Shown here: piece by piece, positions 24,420-33,253 of the stretch
Numbering within the stretch: the first letter of the stretch is position 1
Layout: each line of letters begins with the position of its first letter
DNA from: Flavobacteriales bacterium
Lineage (GTDB): Bacteria > Bacteroidota > Bacteroidia > Flavobacteriales_C > GCA-002722245
NCBI GenBank assembly: GCA_002722245.1
Contig: PBLA01000022.1
Coordinates: forward strand, 1-47,141
Reading direction: 5' to 3'
DNA length: 47,141 nt
Position numbers and translations under genes: made by a program
Notes under the pieces: model-generated
What the model was told of the DNA's origin: nothing
Database searches by the model: none
The model's input: only the letters and a program-made list of their open reading frames with translations

Positions 24420-25136
24420 ATGAAAAATTTAATTTTCGGAGTAGTTATGTCCATTTTTGTAACTGGATGTAGTAAGGCGCAAGAAGGAAAGAATGAGTTA
24501 AGGTTTATTGAAGTTAACGGGAGTTCTGAGATGAACGTTGAACCAGATGAAATCCGATTTCAAATAGGCATTGAAGAATACTGGAAAGAAGAATATCAAA
24601 AAGGGAAAACCCATCGTGATTTTGTTACAAAGATCCCATTGGAAGAAATCGAAAAAAATTTAATTGCTGCACTAACTGAAATTGGAATAGTAAAGAATCA
24701 AATAATTATCCACAGAGTAGGACAATATTGGAGTGGCTCAGGAAGTAATTTTAAAAAGAACAAAGTTGTTGAACTAATCCTAACGGACTTTAGTTTGGTG
24801 GATACGATACTGCAAAAAGTTAAAGTTAGAGGTGTTAACTCCATGAAAATCTCTGAATTAAAAAATAAAGATTTAACCAAGTTCAGAAAAGAAGTTAAAA
24901 TTGAGGCCATAAAGGCAGCGAGGAGAAAAGCTGTTTATTTATTAGAGAGCGTTGATGAGCATTTAGGAGGACTAATTTCTGTTTTTGAATTGGATAATAA
25001 TTCAAATTATTTTTGGAGACCACAAGATATGCACTCTAACTATATTTTATCCTCAAACAGTGAGGATTCTAAAGATGTAAATATGCGTAAAATAAAACTG
25101 AGATATGAAATCAAGGTGCGATTTGAAATTCAATAA
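24420..25136 (+). CDS. SIMPL-domain (DUF541) lipoprotein
   Basis: 238 residues from the ATG at 24420. Earlier in-frame starts lie inside the vWA gene and would bury the signal. The lipobox VTGC puts the acylated Cys near residue 17. The mature part has the SIMPL opening FIEVNGSSEMNVEPDEIRFQIGIEE, matching the family's V-x-G-x-G-x-x-x-V-x-P-D pattern, then the helical KFRKEVKIEAIKAARRKAVYLL and a last strand ending IKVRFEI. SIMPL proteins are envelope proteins of poorly defined, sometimes stress-related, function. The position directly after the vWA gene suggests the two act together in the periplasm. Confidence 0.85.
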   Translation: MKNLIFGVVMSIFVTGCSKAQEGKNELRFIEVNGSSEMNVEPDEIRFQIGIEEYWKEEYQKGKTHRDFVTKIPLEEIEKNLIAALTEIGIVKNQIIIHRVGQYWSGSGSNFKKNKVVELILTDFSLVDTILQKVKVRGVNSMKISELKNKDLTKFRKEVKIEAIKAARRKAVYLLESVDEHLGGLISVFELDNNSNYFWRPQDMHSNYILSSNSEDSKDVNMRKIKLRYEIKVRFEIQ

Positions 25137-25188
25137 CAGTTACGAAGAAAATAGTTTGTGGTAAATCGATGCATTTTGACACAAAATC

Positions 25189-25218
25189 TTACCAGATCAA
25201 CACCAACCTTACCAAGAT
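25189..25218 (+). promoter_or_regulatory. second, imperfect LytTR-like direct repeat
   Basis: TTACCAGAT at 25189-25197 and TTACCAAGAT at 25209-25218. The right halves (AGAT) are 21 bases apart, while the left halves (TTACCA) are 20 apart, as if one A were lost from the first. It resembles the perfect site at 23177-23206 and lies in the 272-base gap upstream of the secreted protein at 25409. Otherwise this gap holds nothing I can name. Confidence 0.45.
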
Positions 25219-25408
25219 ATTGACCCCTTGATTTTGCTTTACGATAGTTAAAAGCAGATTTAGCTTAATTTTTTTGATTTTGTTATTTTTAATTGAAACT
25301 TGTCTTTATTTTAGATCTCTTCCTACAATTCAGTTTTTTCTATTTAAGAAATCGACTAGAATTATTACAAATAACAAGCATTATTCTATTGATCCTAGTT
25401 TTGTTCGC

Positions 25409-26077
25409 ATGAATAAAATATTTACACTAACTCTGCTTGTTTTAACTTTATTAAGTAATGCACAGAGTTTAAATTTGGACACTCTTCTAATGTATCCGAG
25501 GTTGGATAGTACAAACTGGAGAAATGATATGAATACGCTTAATTCCGTATATTCAATGGTAGCAAACCGTTATCAAACTTGTGTTTCTGAGAATAATGAC
25601 TCTTCATATCATAAATTCTGTTTTAACACATCTTTAGGTCATGTAAAAATGGATTCCTCTTTGTTTAATTTCAAGGAAGAATCACTTATCGGAAAGTGGA
25701 AAGTTATTAAATATGGAAAAATTGAAGTGAAAGATAGGATTATTCCAGATTCAGCAACCTATGGAAGGTCTTTGGATATATTACAAGAACAAGATGGGAA
25801 TTTGGGATTTATTTCATTTACAGATAAGCGAATCAATACCCATTTAATTAACCTTGATGAAATACCAAAGAGAAAAAAAAAGTATAAAATACTAGAAGGA
25901 AGACATTTGGCAATTAAGTCTGGATTCTCATATTCGGGAGCTTCTTATATAGGTTTAACAAAAGATGAAAAATTGATATTAGACGATTTAACTTATAGAA
26001 CTGATATACTCTACCAAAATCACATTGATTACACGACAACTATAAGGAGGCTAATTCTAACTAAGGTTTTAGAATAG
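25409..26077 (+). CDS. secreted protein of unknown function, lipocalin-like pattern
   Basis: 222 residues from the ATG at 25409, which begins a good signal peptide (MNKIFTLTLLVLTLLSNAQS). The frame is open back to a TTG at 25274, but those 45 residues look unlike a protein start. The mature part has a Cys pair around residues 55-70 and then SLIGKWKVIKYGKIEV, the G-x-W start seen in lipocalin-like folds, followed by alternating strands up to the end. The similarity is only a pattern. A LytTR-like site lies about 190 bases upstream, which suggests shared control with the vWA operon. Confidence 0.65.
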   Translation: MNKIFTLTLLVLTLLSNAQSLNLDTLLMYPRLDSTNWRNDMNTLNSVYSMVANRYQTCVSENNDSSYHKFCFNTSLGHVKMDSSLFNFKEESLIGKWKVIKYGKIEVKDRIIPDSATYGRSLDILQEQDGNLGFISFTDKRINTHLINLDEIPKRKKKYKILEGRHLAIKSGFSYSGASYIGLTKDEKLILDDLTYRTDILYQNHIDYTTTIRRLILTKVLE

Positions 26078-26108
26078 ATAAATATTAAAAAACTTTACCA
26101 AGGGACAT

Positions 26109-26143
26109 AAAAAAAGAGCTACATTTCTGTATCTCTTTTTTTT
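26109..26143. terminator. bidirectional terminator between 25409 gene and tRNA-Asn
   Basis: AGAG-TACA pairs with TGTA-CTCT with an A run on the left and a T run on the right, so it can act on both strands: after the plus-strand secreted-protein gene and after the minus-strand tRNA-Asn. Confidence 0.7.
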
Positions 26144-26147
26144 AGTG

Positions 26148-26221
26148 CTCCCTCTCCTGGGCTCGAACCAGGGACCCTCTGATTAACAGTCAGATGCTCT
26201 AACCAACTGAGCTAAGAAGGA
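26148..26221 (-). tRNA. tRNA-Asn (anticodon GUU)
   Basis: A 74-nt cloverleaf on the minus strand: acceptor TCCTTCT/AGAGGGA with discriminator G, D arm GCTC-AGTTGGTTA-GAGC with the normal GG, anticodon stem TCTGA/TCAGA around CTGTTAA (anticodon GTT), and T arm CCTGG-TTCGAGC-CCAGG. CCA is not encoded. Unlike the tRNA-Arg at 4076, it keeps the usual G19 and C56. Confidence 0.95.
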
Positions 26222-26313
26222 ATATGTAATCCCAAAAAATTTGGGAGTGCAATATTAACCCTATTTTACTGAATAAACAATATCTTTAACTAAAAATTTT
26301 TAAAAAAGTTAAA

Positions 26314-27255
26314 ATGAGTTTAGTAATTATAGGTACTGTAGCTTTTGATGCGATTGAAACACCGTTTGGTAAAACAGATAAAATTATCGGTGGATCAGCT
26401 ACTTATGTTGGTTATTCGGCATCTAAATTAGGGGTTAATCCTAAGTTGGTAGCAGTAGTTGGAGGGGATTTTCCTCAAGAGACGATTAGCGATTTAAAAA
26501 GTGTTGGTTTTGATTTAGAGGGATTGCAAATTAAAGAGGGAGAAAAAACATTCTTTTGGAGCGGTCGTTACCATAATGATATGAACTCAAGAGATACTTT
26601 GGCGACCGAGTTAAATGTATTGGAAAATTTTGATCCCGTAATTCCAGAATCCTATCAAGATTGTTCATACTTAATGTTAGGGAACTTAGCACCTGCTGTT
26701 CAGCAGCAAGTGATTAATGGGATGAAGAATCGTCCTAAATTAATCGCTATGGATACGATGAATTTTTGGATGGATATTAGCATGGACGACTTGAAAAAAA
26801 CAATCTCAATGGTTGATGTGTTAACAATAAATGACGAGGAAGCTCGTCAGTTATCGGGTGAATATTCATTAATTACTGCGGCTGAAAAAATTCAGGCAAT
26901 GGGTCCAACATATTTGATTATAAAGAAAGGAGAACATGGGGCTCTATTATTTCATGGAAAAGACATGTTTTATGCGCCAGCATTGCCACTTCCAAAAGTA
27001 ACGGATCCCACAGGGGCTGGAGATACTTTTGCAGGTGGTTTTATGGGCTACCTTGCGCGAACGGATGATACATCTTTTGAAAATATGAAAAGAGCAGTTA
27101 TTTATGGTTCTGCTTTAGCATCTTTTACAGTTCAGGAGTTTGGAACAGATAGGATTAAATCGGTTACTAATGAGGAATTAGAATTGAGAATAGCTAAATT
27201 TAAAGCACTAATGAGTTTCTCTGAAAGTAGAGTATTAAATGAAATCAAAAATTAA
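26314..27255 (+). CDS. PfkB-family carbohydrate/nucleoside kinase
   Basis: 313 residues, a normal length for the ribokinase family. The N-terminal part has GGSATYVGYSASKLG, which resembles the first PfkB signature. The second signature is complete: DPTGAGDTFAGGFMGYL, with the anion-hole Gly run and the catalytic Asp (GAGD). Soluble and cytoplasmic, it transfers phosphate from ATP to a sugar or nucleoside; the substrate cannot be told. It is followed without a gap by a lipoprotein gene, whose ATG abuts this stop codon. Confidence 0.88.
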   Translation: MSLVIIGTVAFDAIETPFGKTDKIIGGSATYVGYSASKLGVNPKLVAVVGGDFPQETISDLKSVGFDLEGLQIKEGEKTFFWSGRYHNDMNSRDTLATELNVLENFDPVIPESYQDCSYLMLGNLAPAVQQQVINGMKNRPKLIAMDTMNFWMDISMDDLKKTISMVDVLTINDEEARQLSGEYSLITAAEKIQAMGPTYLIIKKGEHGALLFHGKDMFYAPALPLPKVTDPTGAGDTFAGGFMGYLARTDDTSFENMKRAVIYGSALASFTVQEFGTDRIKSVTNEELELRIAKFKALMSFSESRVLNEIKN

Positions 27256-27777
27256 ATGAAAAACGCAATTCAAGCTCTTTTTCTTTTGGTATTAATTTTT
27301 TCAAGATGTACATCAGAAAAGCTTGATGCTGCTTCTGCCGAAAAAGAGTCTCTTGAACTTTCAAGTTTTAACATGCCTATTACGCTAAATGTTTTAAAAG
27401 GCGCAAAGGCTTCAGAAGGTGCTGAGCCAGAAGATATGCTGGGTATGTATACTATTTTTTCTACACGGATTTTTGCGTCGGAACATTTTTCCTTAGAGGT
27501 AACGGCAACAACAATTCCAGGATCAACACTCGATGAGGTTTTAGCAGAAAAAAAAGGGGAGTTACAAACTGAATCAGGTTTCAGTAAAATATTAGCGGAA
27601 AAAAATGACGGATTTCTCTATGAAACGAAAGAGATTAATGGGGAGTTAAATTATTCATTTTTAAAAGTATTCATTACTGAAAACGCTTATTTTATTGTTA
27701 CGCCTCAACCAAAAACAGACGGTAATACTTCAAAGGATGAGGCTTTTTTTATGTTCAATATTTTAAATGCCAAATAA
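27256..27777 (+). CDS. lipoprotein of unknown function
   Basis: 173 residues. A signal MKNAIQALFLLVLIFSRC ends in a lipobox-like FSRC with the Cys at residue 18. The mature part is acidic with alternating strands and short helices (a TTIPGSTLDEVLAEKKGEL helix, then a FLKVFITENAYFIV strand pair), the sort of small alpha/beta fold seen in PsbP-like lipoproteins. I do not recognise a family. It sits directly on the stop of the PfkB gene and 26 bases before the TlpA-like gene, so it is probably part of that transcript. Confidence 0.75.
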   Translation: MKNAIQALFLLVLIFSRCTSEKLDAASAEKESLELSSFNMPITLNVLKGAKASEGAEPEDMLGMYTIFSTRIFASEHFSLEVTATTIPGSTLDEVLAEKKGELQTESGFSKILAEKNDGFLYETKEINGELNYSFLKVFITENAYFIVTPQPKTDGNTSKDEAFFMFNILNAK

Positions 27778-27803
27778 TGGCTTAATTTTTGATTTATTCG
27801 CGT

Positions 27804-28289
27804 ATGAGAAAATGTATAATTCTTGTTTTAATTACGATATTGAATTTATCGTTTATTGGAGGAGGTAATCAGGGCAAAATACTACCTAGTGTGGAATTTA
27901 AAATGTTAGACGGAACAGTCTTCAATAGTAAAAAAATCAAAAGACCTGCTGTCCTTACTTTTTGGAGTACAACCTGTGTCCCTTGTATCAAAGAGCTAAT
28001 GGCTATAAATAGTAAGTATTCCGAGTGGAAAAAATCAACAGATTTTGAAGTATATGCTATAAGTACGGATGATGAACGTTATGCCACTAGAGTTCCATTA
28101 ATTGTAGAGCGAAAGGGGTGGCAGTTTCCGATATTGAGAGATAAGGAACGTTTGATGTTTAAGGCCTTAGGCGTTTCGAATAACCCCTATACAGTTGTAG
28201 TGGATCAAAAAGGCAAAATAGTATATGAACATACATCTTACAAAGAGGGGGATGAAGATCGACTTATAGAAATCATCAAAGAACTTTAG
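27804..28289 (+). CDS. TlpA-like thioredoxin-fold protein
   Basis: 161 residues from the ATG at 27804 (a TTG five codons earlier, at 27789, is possible). Residues 1-20 form a signal or anchor. The thioredoxin fold has the redox centre WSTTCVPC (Cys58 and Cys61), then VYAISTDDE and the cis-Pro region near NNPYTVVVD. This matches the TlpA/ResA/AhpC-TSA group, which reduces or handles disulfides in the periplasm. It lies between a lipoprotein and a small barrel gene (4-base gap). The cysteine-rich adhesin at 40105 is a conceivable client of periplasmic disulfide chemistry, but no link is shown. Confidence 0.85.
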   Translation: MRKCIILVLITILNLSFIGGGNQGKILPSVEFKMLDGTVFNSKKIKRPAVLTFWSTTCVPCIKELMAINSKYSEWKKSTDFEVYAISTDDERYATRVPLIVERKGWQFPILRDKERLMFKALGVSNNPYTVVVDQKGKIVYEHTSYKEGDEDRLIEIIKEL

Positions 28290-28293
28290 AGGC

Positions 28294-28935
28294 TTGAGGA
28301 ACTTAATAATCGTCCTTTTTATTTTTTCATCTAGTTTGATGGCTCAAAATCGCTTCATCAACAGTGTTCATATTGATTTTTTTGGAAATCAAGTGGATGG
28401 AGATGGCTATGGGGGCTATAACCATATAGGACTTCATGGCGGTATAGGAACATTATATAAGTTCAATAATGCTAAGGGTGCTTTAGGTTTTGAAATTAAT
28501 TATGCTCAAAAAGGCGCTCGATTGTGGGCGCGACCAAATCAAGGAATTTATCAGGATTTTAAATTCAAATTAAATTATATAGAGGTTCCTATTTATTATG
28601 TTTTTGAATCTTGGGGATTGCCTTTTGAGGCAGGGCCAACCTTTAGCTATTTATTAGATGCAAAAAGAGAATTTAATGGAATTTCAAGTGCGCCAACTTC
28701 CCCTTACAGAGAGTTTGAGTTGGGTTGTGTTTTTTCAATGACGTATCCGATTTCTCAACGATTATTTTTTAAGTTTAGAATTACCAATTCCATTTCGCCA
28801 ATATTGGATGTGGAAAATGGACCTTTTGCGAATTGGTCTGCAGGTTCATGGCACAGAGGAGCTGGTTTGAACATAACGTATTTTTTTCAGCCTCCCAATT
28901 TTAAGTTTAAGAAACCCTCTCAAAACGAGGAGTAA
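28294..28935 (+). CDS. small outer-membrane beta-barrel protein
   Basis: 213 residues from a TTG at 28294. The next in-frame ATG would cut off the signal peptide (LIIVLFIFSSSLMAQ), so TTG is preferred. The mature part has about eight to ten amphipathic strands ending in aromatic residues, as in PorT-like or OmpA-like small barrels (for example LGFEINYAQKGARL, YIEVPIYYVFES, and AGLNITYFFQPPNF near the end). The function is unknown. It starts 4 bases after the TlpA-like gene and ends the PfkB-lipoprotein-TlpA-barrel group. Confidence 0.7.
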   Translation: MRNLIIVLFIFSSSLMAQNRFINSVHIDFFGNQVDGDGYGGYNHIGLHGGIGTLYKFNNAKGALGFEINYAQKGARLWARPNQGIYQDFKFKLNYIEVPIYYVFESWGLPFEAGPTFSYLLDAKREFNGISSAPTSPYREFELGCVFSMTYPISQRLFFKFRITNSISPILDVENGPFANWSAGSWHRGAGLNITYFFQPPNFKFKKPSQNEE

Positions 28936-29030
28936 TCTTTTAAGTTGCTAACATTCTTACGTGGGTAGATAACCATAATTAAGTAACTTCTGTATGAAGG
29001 TTTAGATATTTTTATGATGAAGTTTCATCT

Positions 29031-30455
29031 TTGATAAAGCCTTTTAAAATAGCAGTGTTATTGATCGTGATTCAAGTATGCTTACTTGCACTGGTTTTTA
29101 CCTTCCCTAAAGATGGTATTCCTTTAGGTGATGTCGTTATTCAGTTTTCAAATCCCAAAGATTTTTATCAAGAGAAGAAAAGAGAGCTTAAAATTATCCA
29201 GGAAGTTTCTGAAAATTACACGTTTGCTGAGTTGCAGGAAGATTCTCTTTTAGCTTCAGGGATAGATTCTGCGTTACTTAATGAGCAACTTGTTCTGGAT
29301 GAAACAGAGCGAATAATTCATCCATCAGATTTTGAAAACGGATTATATTCTTTTTATAAAAAACTTTCAAGTGTAAAGGATTTAAATCAACCATTGAGGA
29401 TTATGCATTTTGGTGATTCACAATTAGAGGGGGATCGGATAAGTGGTGTGATTAGAGAGAATTTACAAACCTTATTTGGTGGATGTGGAGTGGGATTTAT
29501 ACCCATTTCTGAAACGAATACAGGTCGTTTAAATGTAATTAAAGAGGAAAAAGGTTGGGAACGATATCAAATGTTTGGAAAAGGTCGAAAGGGCCTACAT
29601 TCACGTTATGGCTTTTTGGGCTACTATTACAAAGTAGGAGATGATACTACAATAAAAAATAAGGCTGAGATAGCATTTCGTAGAAATCGAAGATATTTTA
29701 ATAAGGCTCAAAATTTTGAACAAATGAGTTTATTGTATTCAGGAGCAAAAGAAGCTGTAAAATATGAGTTAAAAACAGATACTGGATTGATTAGCAGAGG
29801 GAATTTGAGGACTTCAAAAAATGTAGAGAGGAGAATTTGGCAAATGAATGGTTTTAGCACGGGTAAAATTTCGCTATCACTGGAGGCGATAAATAGCCCT
29901 GATATTTACGGCATTTCCTTAGATTGTAAGAAGGGAGTTGCTGTGGATAATATCGCATTAAGAGGATCTAGTGGTACAGAGTTTACTCAAATGGATAAGG
30001 AGTATTTGAAACAACAATTGAAGGGTTTAAATGTGGGGTTAATTATTTTTCAATTTGGATTAAATGTTGTTCCTGCAGAATTAAACAGTTATCGATATTA
30101 TGAGCAAAAGATTTTGAAGCAACTGAAGCTTTTTAAGGAAATCCTTCCGGATGCATCTATTCTCGTTATTAGTGTATCGGATGCATGTAAAAATGAGGAA
30201 GAAAGTTTTGCAAATATTGATAAAGTACGAGATGCTCAAAGGGAGGCTGCTCGCAAGGCCAGTTGCTCTTTTTGGGATTTATATGAGGTTATGGGTGGTG
30301 AATTAAGCATGCCGAGTTGGGTAAATGCAGATCCTTCGCTTGCTGAAAAAGATTTTAAACATTTCAATTCCAGAGGAGCTAAAGTAATTGGAAATAAACT
30401 GTTCAATGCAATCATAGCGGACTATAATGATTTTAAAAGCACAAGTATTCAATGA
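29031..30455 (+). CDS. membrane-anchored SGNH/GDSL hydrolase-like protein
   Basis: 474 residues from a TTG at 29031. Nearby ATGs are in another frame and meet a stop, and the first in-frame ATG is residue 125. An uncleaved anchor or signal covers about 7-25. A linker of some 90 residues leads to the SGNH domain with MHFGDSQLEGDR (nucleophile Ser130), a QFGLNVV block in place of the usual GxND, and DFKHFNSRG with Asp441 and His444, so the catalytic Ser-Asp-His set is present. Its stop overlaps the start of the SGNH-MBOAT fusion gene by 4 bases. Likely an acetyl- or acyl-esterase or transferase partner acting on glycans outside the inner membrane. Confidence 0.82.
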   Translation: MIKPFKIAVLLIVIQVCLLALVFTFPKDGIPLGDVVIQFSNPKDFYQEKKRELKIIQEVSENYTFAELQEDSLLASGIDSALLNEQLVLDETERIIHPSDFENGLYSFYKKLSSVKDLNQPLRIMHFGDSQLEGDRISGVIRENLQTLFGGCGVGFIPISETNTGRLNVIKEEKGWERYQMFGKGRKGLHSRYGFLGYYYKVGDDTTIKNKAEIAFRRNRRYFNKAQNFEQMSLLYSGAKEAVKYELKTDTGLISRGNLRTSKNVERRIWQMNGFSTGKISLSLEAINSPDIYGISLDCKKGVAVDNIALRGSSGTEFTQMDKEYLKQQLKGLNVGLIIFQFGLNVVPAELNSYRYYEQKILKQLKLFKEILPDASILVISVSDACKNEEESFANIDKVRDAQREAARKASCSFWDLYEVMGGELSMPSWVNADPSLAEKDFKHFNSRGAKVIGNKLFNAIIADYNDFKSTSIQ

Positions 30456-33253
30456 TGAAAAGAGTGTGTTTCATACTGATTTTTTTGTTTGTTGTTTTAC
30501 TTCCTGTAAGGGCACAACTTTTTGAATTGGATACGCTACCCCAATTTGATTTTATACGGTATGATTTAAATAAACTATCAGTAAAGGATACCAGTACGTT
30601 AGGTGCATTCTTTGATAAAATGTGGACATTTGAATCAACCCAAAAAGGGAAGGTGAAAATTCTTCATATTGGAGATTCACACATACAGGCGGGTTATTTT
30701 TCAGGAAAGGTAAGAGAGTGTTTACACAAGGGGTTGGGATGCGGAACACGAGAGCGAGGGTTTGTATTTCCTTTTGGATTAGCCCATACAAATGGTCCTA
30801 TGAATTATGCCGCTAAATATTCAGGCAATTGGCAGGGCTTTAAAAGCGCTTCAAACAATGTATATGCCGATTGGGGAATTTCAGGAATTACTGCCGCTAC
30901 TAAAGATGACTCTACAACGTTAAAGATTTATTCAAACAACCATACCTTTGATGCTTACACGTTTAAAAAGGTGAAGTTTTTTTACCAAGATGAAAACAAC
31001 GCTTTTGATATTCAATTAAAGACAGATAGAACGGATTCGATTTATTCAGCATTTGACGAATATGGATGTTACAAAGTGTTTAGTTTTCCAACCTCTGTTG
31101 ATACGCTGTATTTTACATTTATTAAAGATTCCATGGATACGGAATCTGAACTTTCAATTCAAGGAATAGAACTACAAAGTGATTATCCAGGAATAACCTA
31201 CAGTGAGGTGGGAGTGAATGGGGCAAAAGTCAAATCATTTTTAAGATGTAATGATTTTAATAGCCAGTTAGCCACATTAAATCCTGATTTAGTAGTTATT
31301 TCATTAGGGGTGAATGATGCTTATAATCTTAATTTCGATCCCGAGGTGTTTTATAATCATTATGATAGTCTTCTTCGAATGGTAAAAACTACTCTTCCGT
31401 TCGCTAATGTGTTATTAACGACACCAGGTGATGGAAAGCGTCACAAGAAAACTCCGTTAAGAGAGAACTTATATATTCGGAATGTAATTTTAAAATTAGC
31501 TAAAAACTATAATGCTGCAGTTTGGGACTTTTTTAAAATAATGGGGGGATTAACTTCTGTGAACAAATGGCACGAAGCTGATTTAGTGTCTTTTGATTTT
31601 TTACATTTCAATGAGCGAGGGTACCATTTACAGGGGGAATTATTATATACGGCACTTGCTTCATCTTATAACCAATATACACATCCTAGAAGAGTTCGAC
31701 CATTGATAATTCGTGATGGAGTGAATTATGAAAATTTTTTCACGAATATTTTCTTGTACAATTCAAATGATCCAATGTTTTTTAGTCATTATTTGTTTTG
31801 GACATTTTTTTCAATCTTCTTTTTATTTTATGCATTACTCTACCGAAAAAAATATCTAAGGAGTTTATACTTATTCATAATTAGTTTGTTTTTCTACTAT
31901 AAGGCTGGAGGGGTATATTTTGTGTTGCTTATCGTATCAACGATTTTTGACTTTTTTATTGGAAAGAAGATATTTAAATCACAAGGATCCATTCATCGAA
32001 AACAATGGTTGATTCTTTCAGTAACATTGAATCTGCTACTTTTATTTTTCTTTAAATATTCTATGTTTTTTATCGGATTGGTGAATTCCATTTTAGGTAC
32101 TCATCTTGAGGTTTTCAATGTTTTTGCTGGTTTAGGGAATTTATTCTCTCAGGGGTCATTTGATATTCATGAGATTATTTTACCTGTAGGAATTAGCTTT
32201 TACACTTTTCAAACCATCTCTTACACAGTTGATCTTTATCGTAAAAAACTTAAGCCCGTAGATAATATCATTGATTTTGGATTTTACGTTAGTTTTTTTC
32301 CGCAATTGGTGGCTGGTCCAATAGTAAGAGCAAGTGAATTCATTCCGCAATTAAAACAGGAATATAAGTTGAGCTATCAAACGTTTTCGCGTGCAGGATT
32401 ATTAATTATTGGTGGATTATTCAAAAAAATGGTGATATCTGACTATATATCCTCAAATTTTGTTGATCGAGTATTTGAGGCTCCATTAAAGTATTCTGGA
32501 TTTGAAAATCTATTAGGCGCATATGGTTATGCGATACAAATATATTGTGATTTTTCTGCTTACAGTGATATTGCAATTGGCTTGGCGCTATTAATGGGAT
32601 TTAAATTACCTCAAAATTTTAATCAACCTTACCTAAGTACGAGTATTACCGATTTTTGGAGGAGATGGCATATGAGTTTAAGCAATTGGTTAAAAGATTA
32701 TTTGTACGTTCCATTGGGGGGAAATCGTAAAGGAAAAATACGGACATATATTAATTTATTTATTACAATGCTGTTGGGAGGGCTATGGCATGGCGCCAAT
32801 ATTAAATTTGTAATCTGGGGCGGCTTACATGGTTTAGCACTGGGAATACATAAGTTCAGTAAATCTCTAATTCCTAGCCATAGTAATAAACCAAGAATAT
32901 TCATGAAATTAATCGGGTGGTTAATCACTTTCCATTTCGTCGTTTTTTGCTGGTTATTTTTTAGGGCTCCAGACTACGAAACAATATCGTTGATGCTTGC
33001 TCAGATAGGAACGAATTTTGGACTTGAACATGCGTTTGAATATCTATTTGCACCAGATTACTCTCCAATATTTCTGTTGATGTTAATGGGATTTTTACTG
33101 CATTTGATTCCTGATAAATATGAGTTGAAAATTCAACATGTTTTTGCAAATAGATGGTGGCCAGCATTAGGTATTACAGCAATCTTAATGGTAGTGGTCA
33201 TCTATCAATTTAAATCGTCAGAGATACAGCCCTTTATTTATTTTCAATTTTAG
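30452..33253 (+). CDS. SGNH hydrolase-MBOAT O-acyltransferase fusion
   Basis: 933 residues. A signal peptide (1-21) is followed by an SGNH domain: HIGDSHIQAG with Ser76, SLGVNDAY (intact GxND block), and DFLHFNERG with Asp382 and His385. From about residue 440 there are many transmembrane helices and the MBOAT (AlgI/DltB-like) motifs: PVGISFYTFQTISYTVDLYR, FPQLVAGPI, YCDFSAYSDIAIG, FWRRWHMSLSNWLKDYLY, and GGLWHGANIKF with the conserved catalytic His780. In alginate and peptidoglycan O-acetylation the membrane MBOAT passes acyl groups to a separate periplasmic SGNH enzyme; here both are in one chain, and a second SGNH protein is encoded with a 4-base overlap. The target glycan is unknown. Confidence 0.88.
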   Translation: MMKRVCFILIFLFVVLLPVRAQLFELDTLPQFDFIRYDLNKLSVKDTSTLGAFFDKMWTFESTQKGKVKILHIGDSHIQAGYFSGKVRECLHKGLGCGTRERGFVFPFGLAHTNGPMNYAAKYSGNWQGFKSASNNVYADWGISGITAATKDDSTTLKIYSNNHTFDAYTFKKVKFFYQDENNAFDIQLKTDRTDSIYSAFDEYGCYKVFSFPTSVDTLYFTFIKDSMDTESELSIQGIELQSDYPGITYSEVGVNGAKVKSFLRCNDFNSQLATLNPDLVVISLGVNDAYNLNFDPEVFYNHYDSLLRMVKTTLPFANVLLTTPGDGKRHKKTPLRENLYIRNVILKLAKNYNAAVWDFFKIMGGLTSVNKWHEADLVSFDFLHFNERGYHLQGELLYTALASSYNQYTHPRRVRPLIIRDGVNYENFFTNIFLYNSNDPMFFSHYLFWTFFSIFFLFYALLYRKKYLRSLYLFIISLFFYYKAGGVYFVLLIVSTIFDFFIGKKIFKSQGSIHRKQWLILSVTLNLLLLFFFKYSMFFIGLVNSILGTHLEVFNVFAGLGNLFSQGSFDIHEIILPVGISFYTFQTISYTVDLYRKKLKPVDNIIDFGFYVSFFPQLVAGPIVRASEFIPQLKQEYKLSYQTFSRAGLLIIGGLFKKMVISDYISSNFVDRVFEAPLKYSGFENLLGAYGYAIQIYCDFSAYSDIAIGLALLMGFKLPQNFNQPYLSTSITDFWRRWHMSLSNWLKDYLYVPLGGNRKGKIRTYINLFITMLLGGLWHGANIKFVIWGGLHGLALGIHKFSKSLIPSHSNKPRIFMKLIGWLITFHFVVFCWLFFRAPDYETISLMLAQIGTNFGLEHAFEYLFAPDYSPIFLLMLMGFLLHLIPDKYELKIQHVFANRWWPALGITAILMVVVIYQFKSSEIQPFIYFQF

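Noticed and set aside
26095-26103. TTACCAAGG half site before the tRNA-Asn terminator
   Set aside because: There is no second copy about 21 bp away, and it lies at the end of a gene, not upstream of one.
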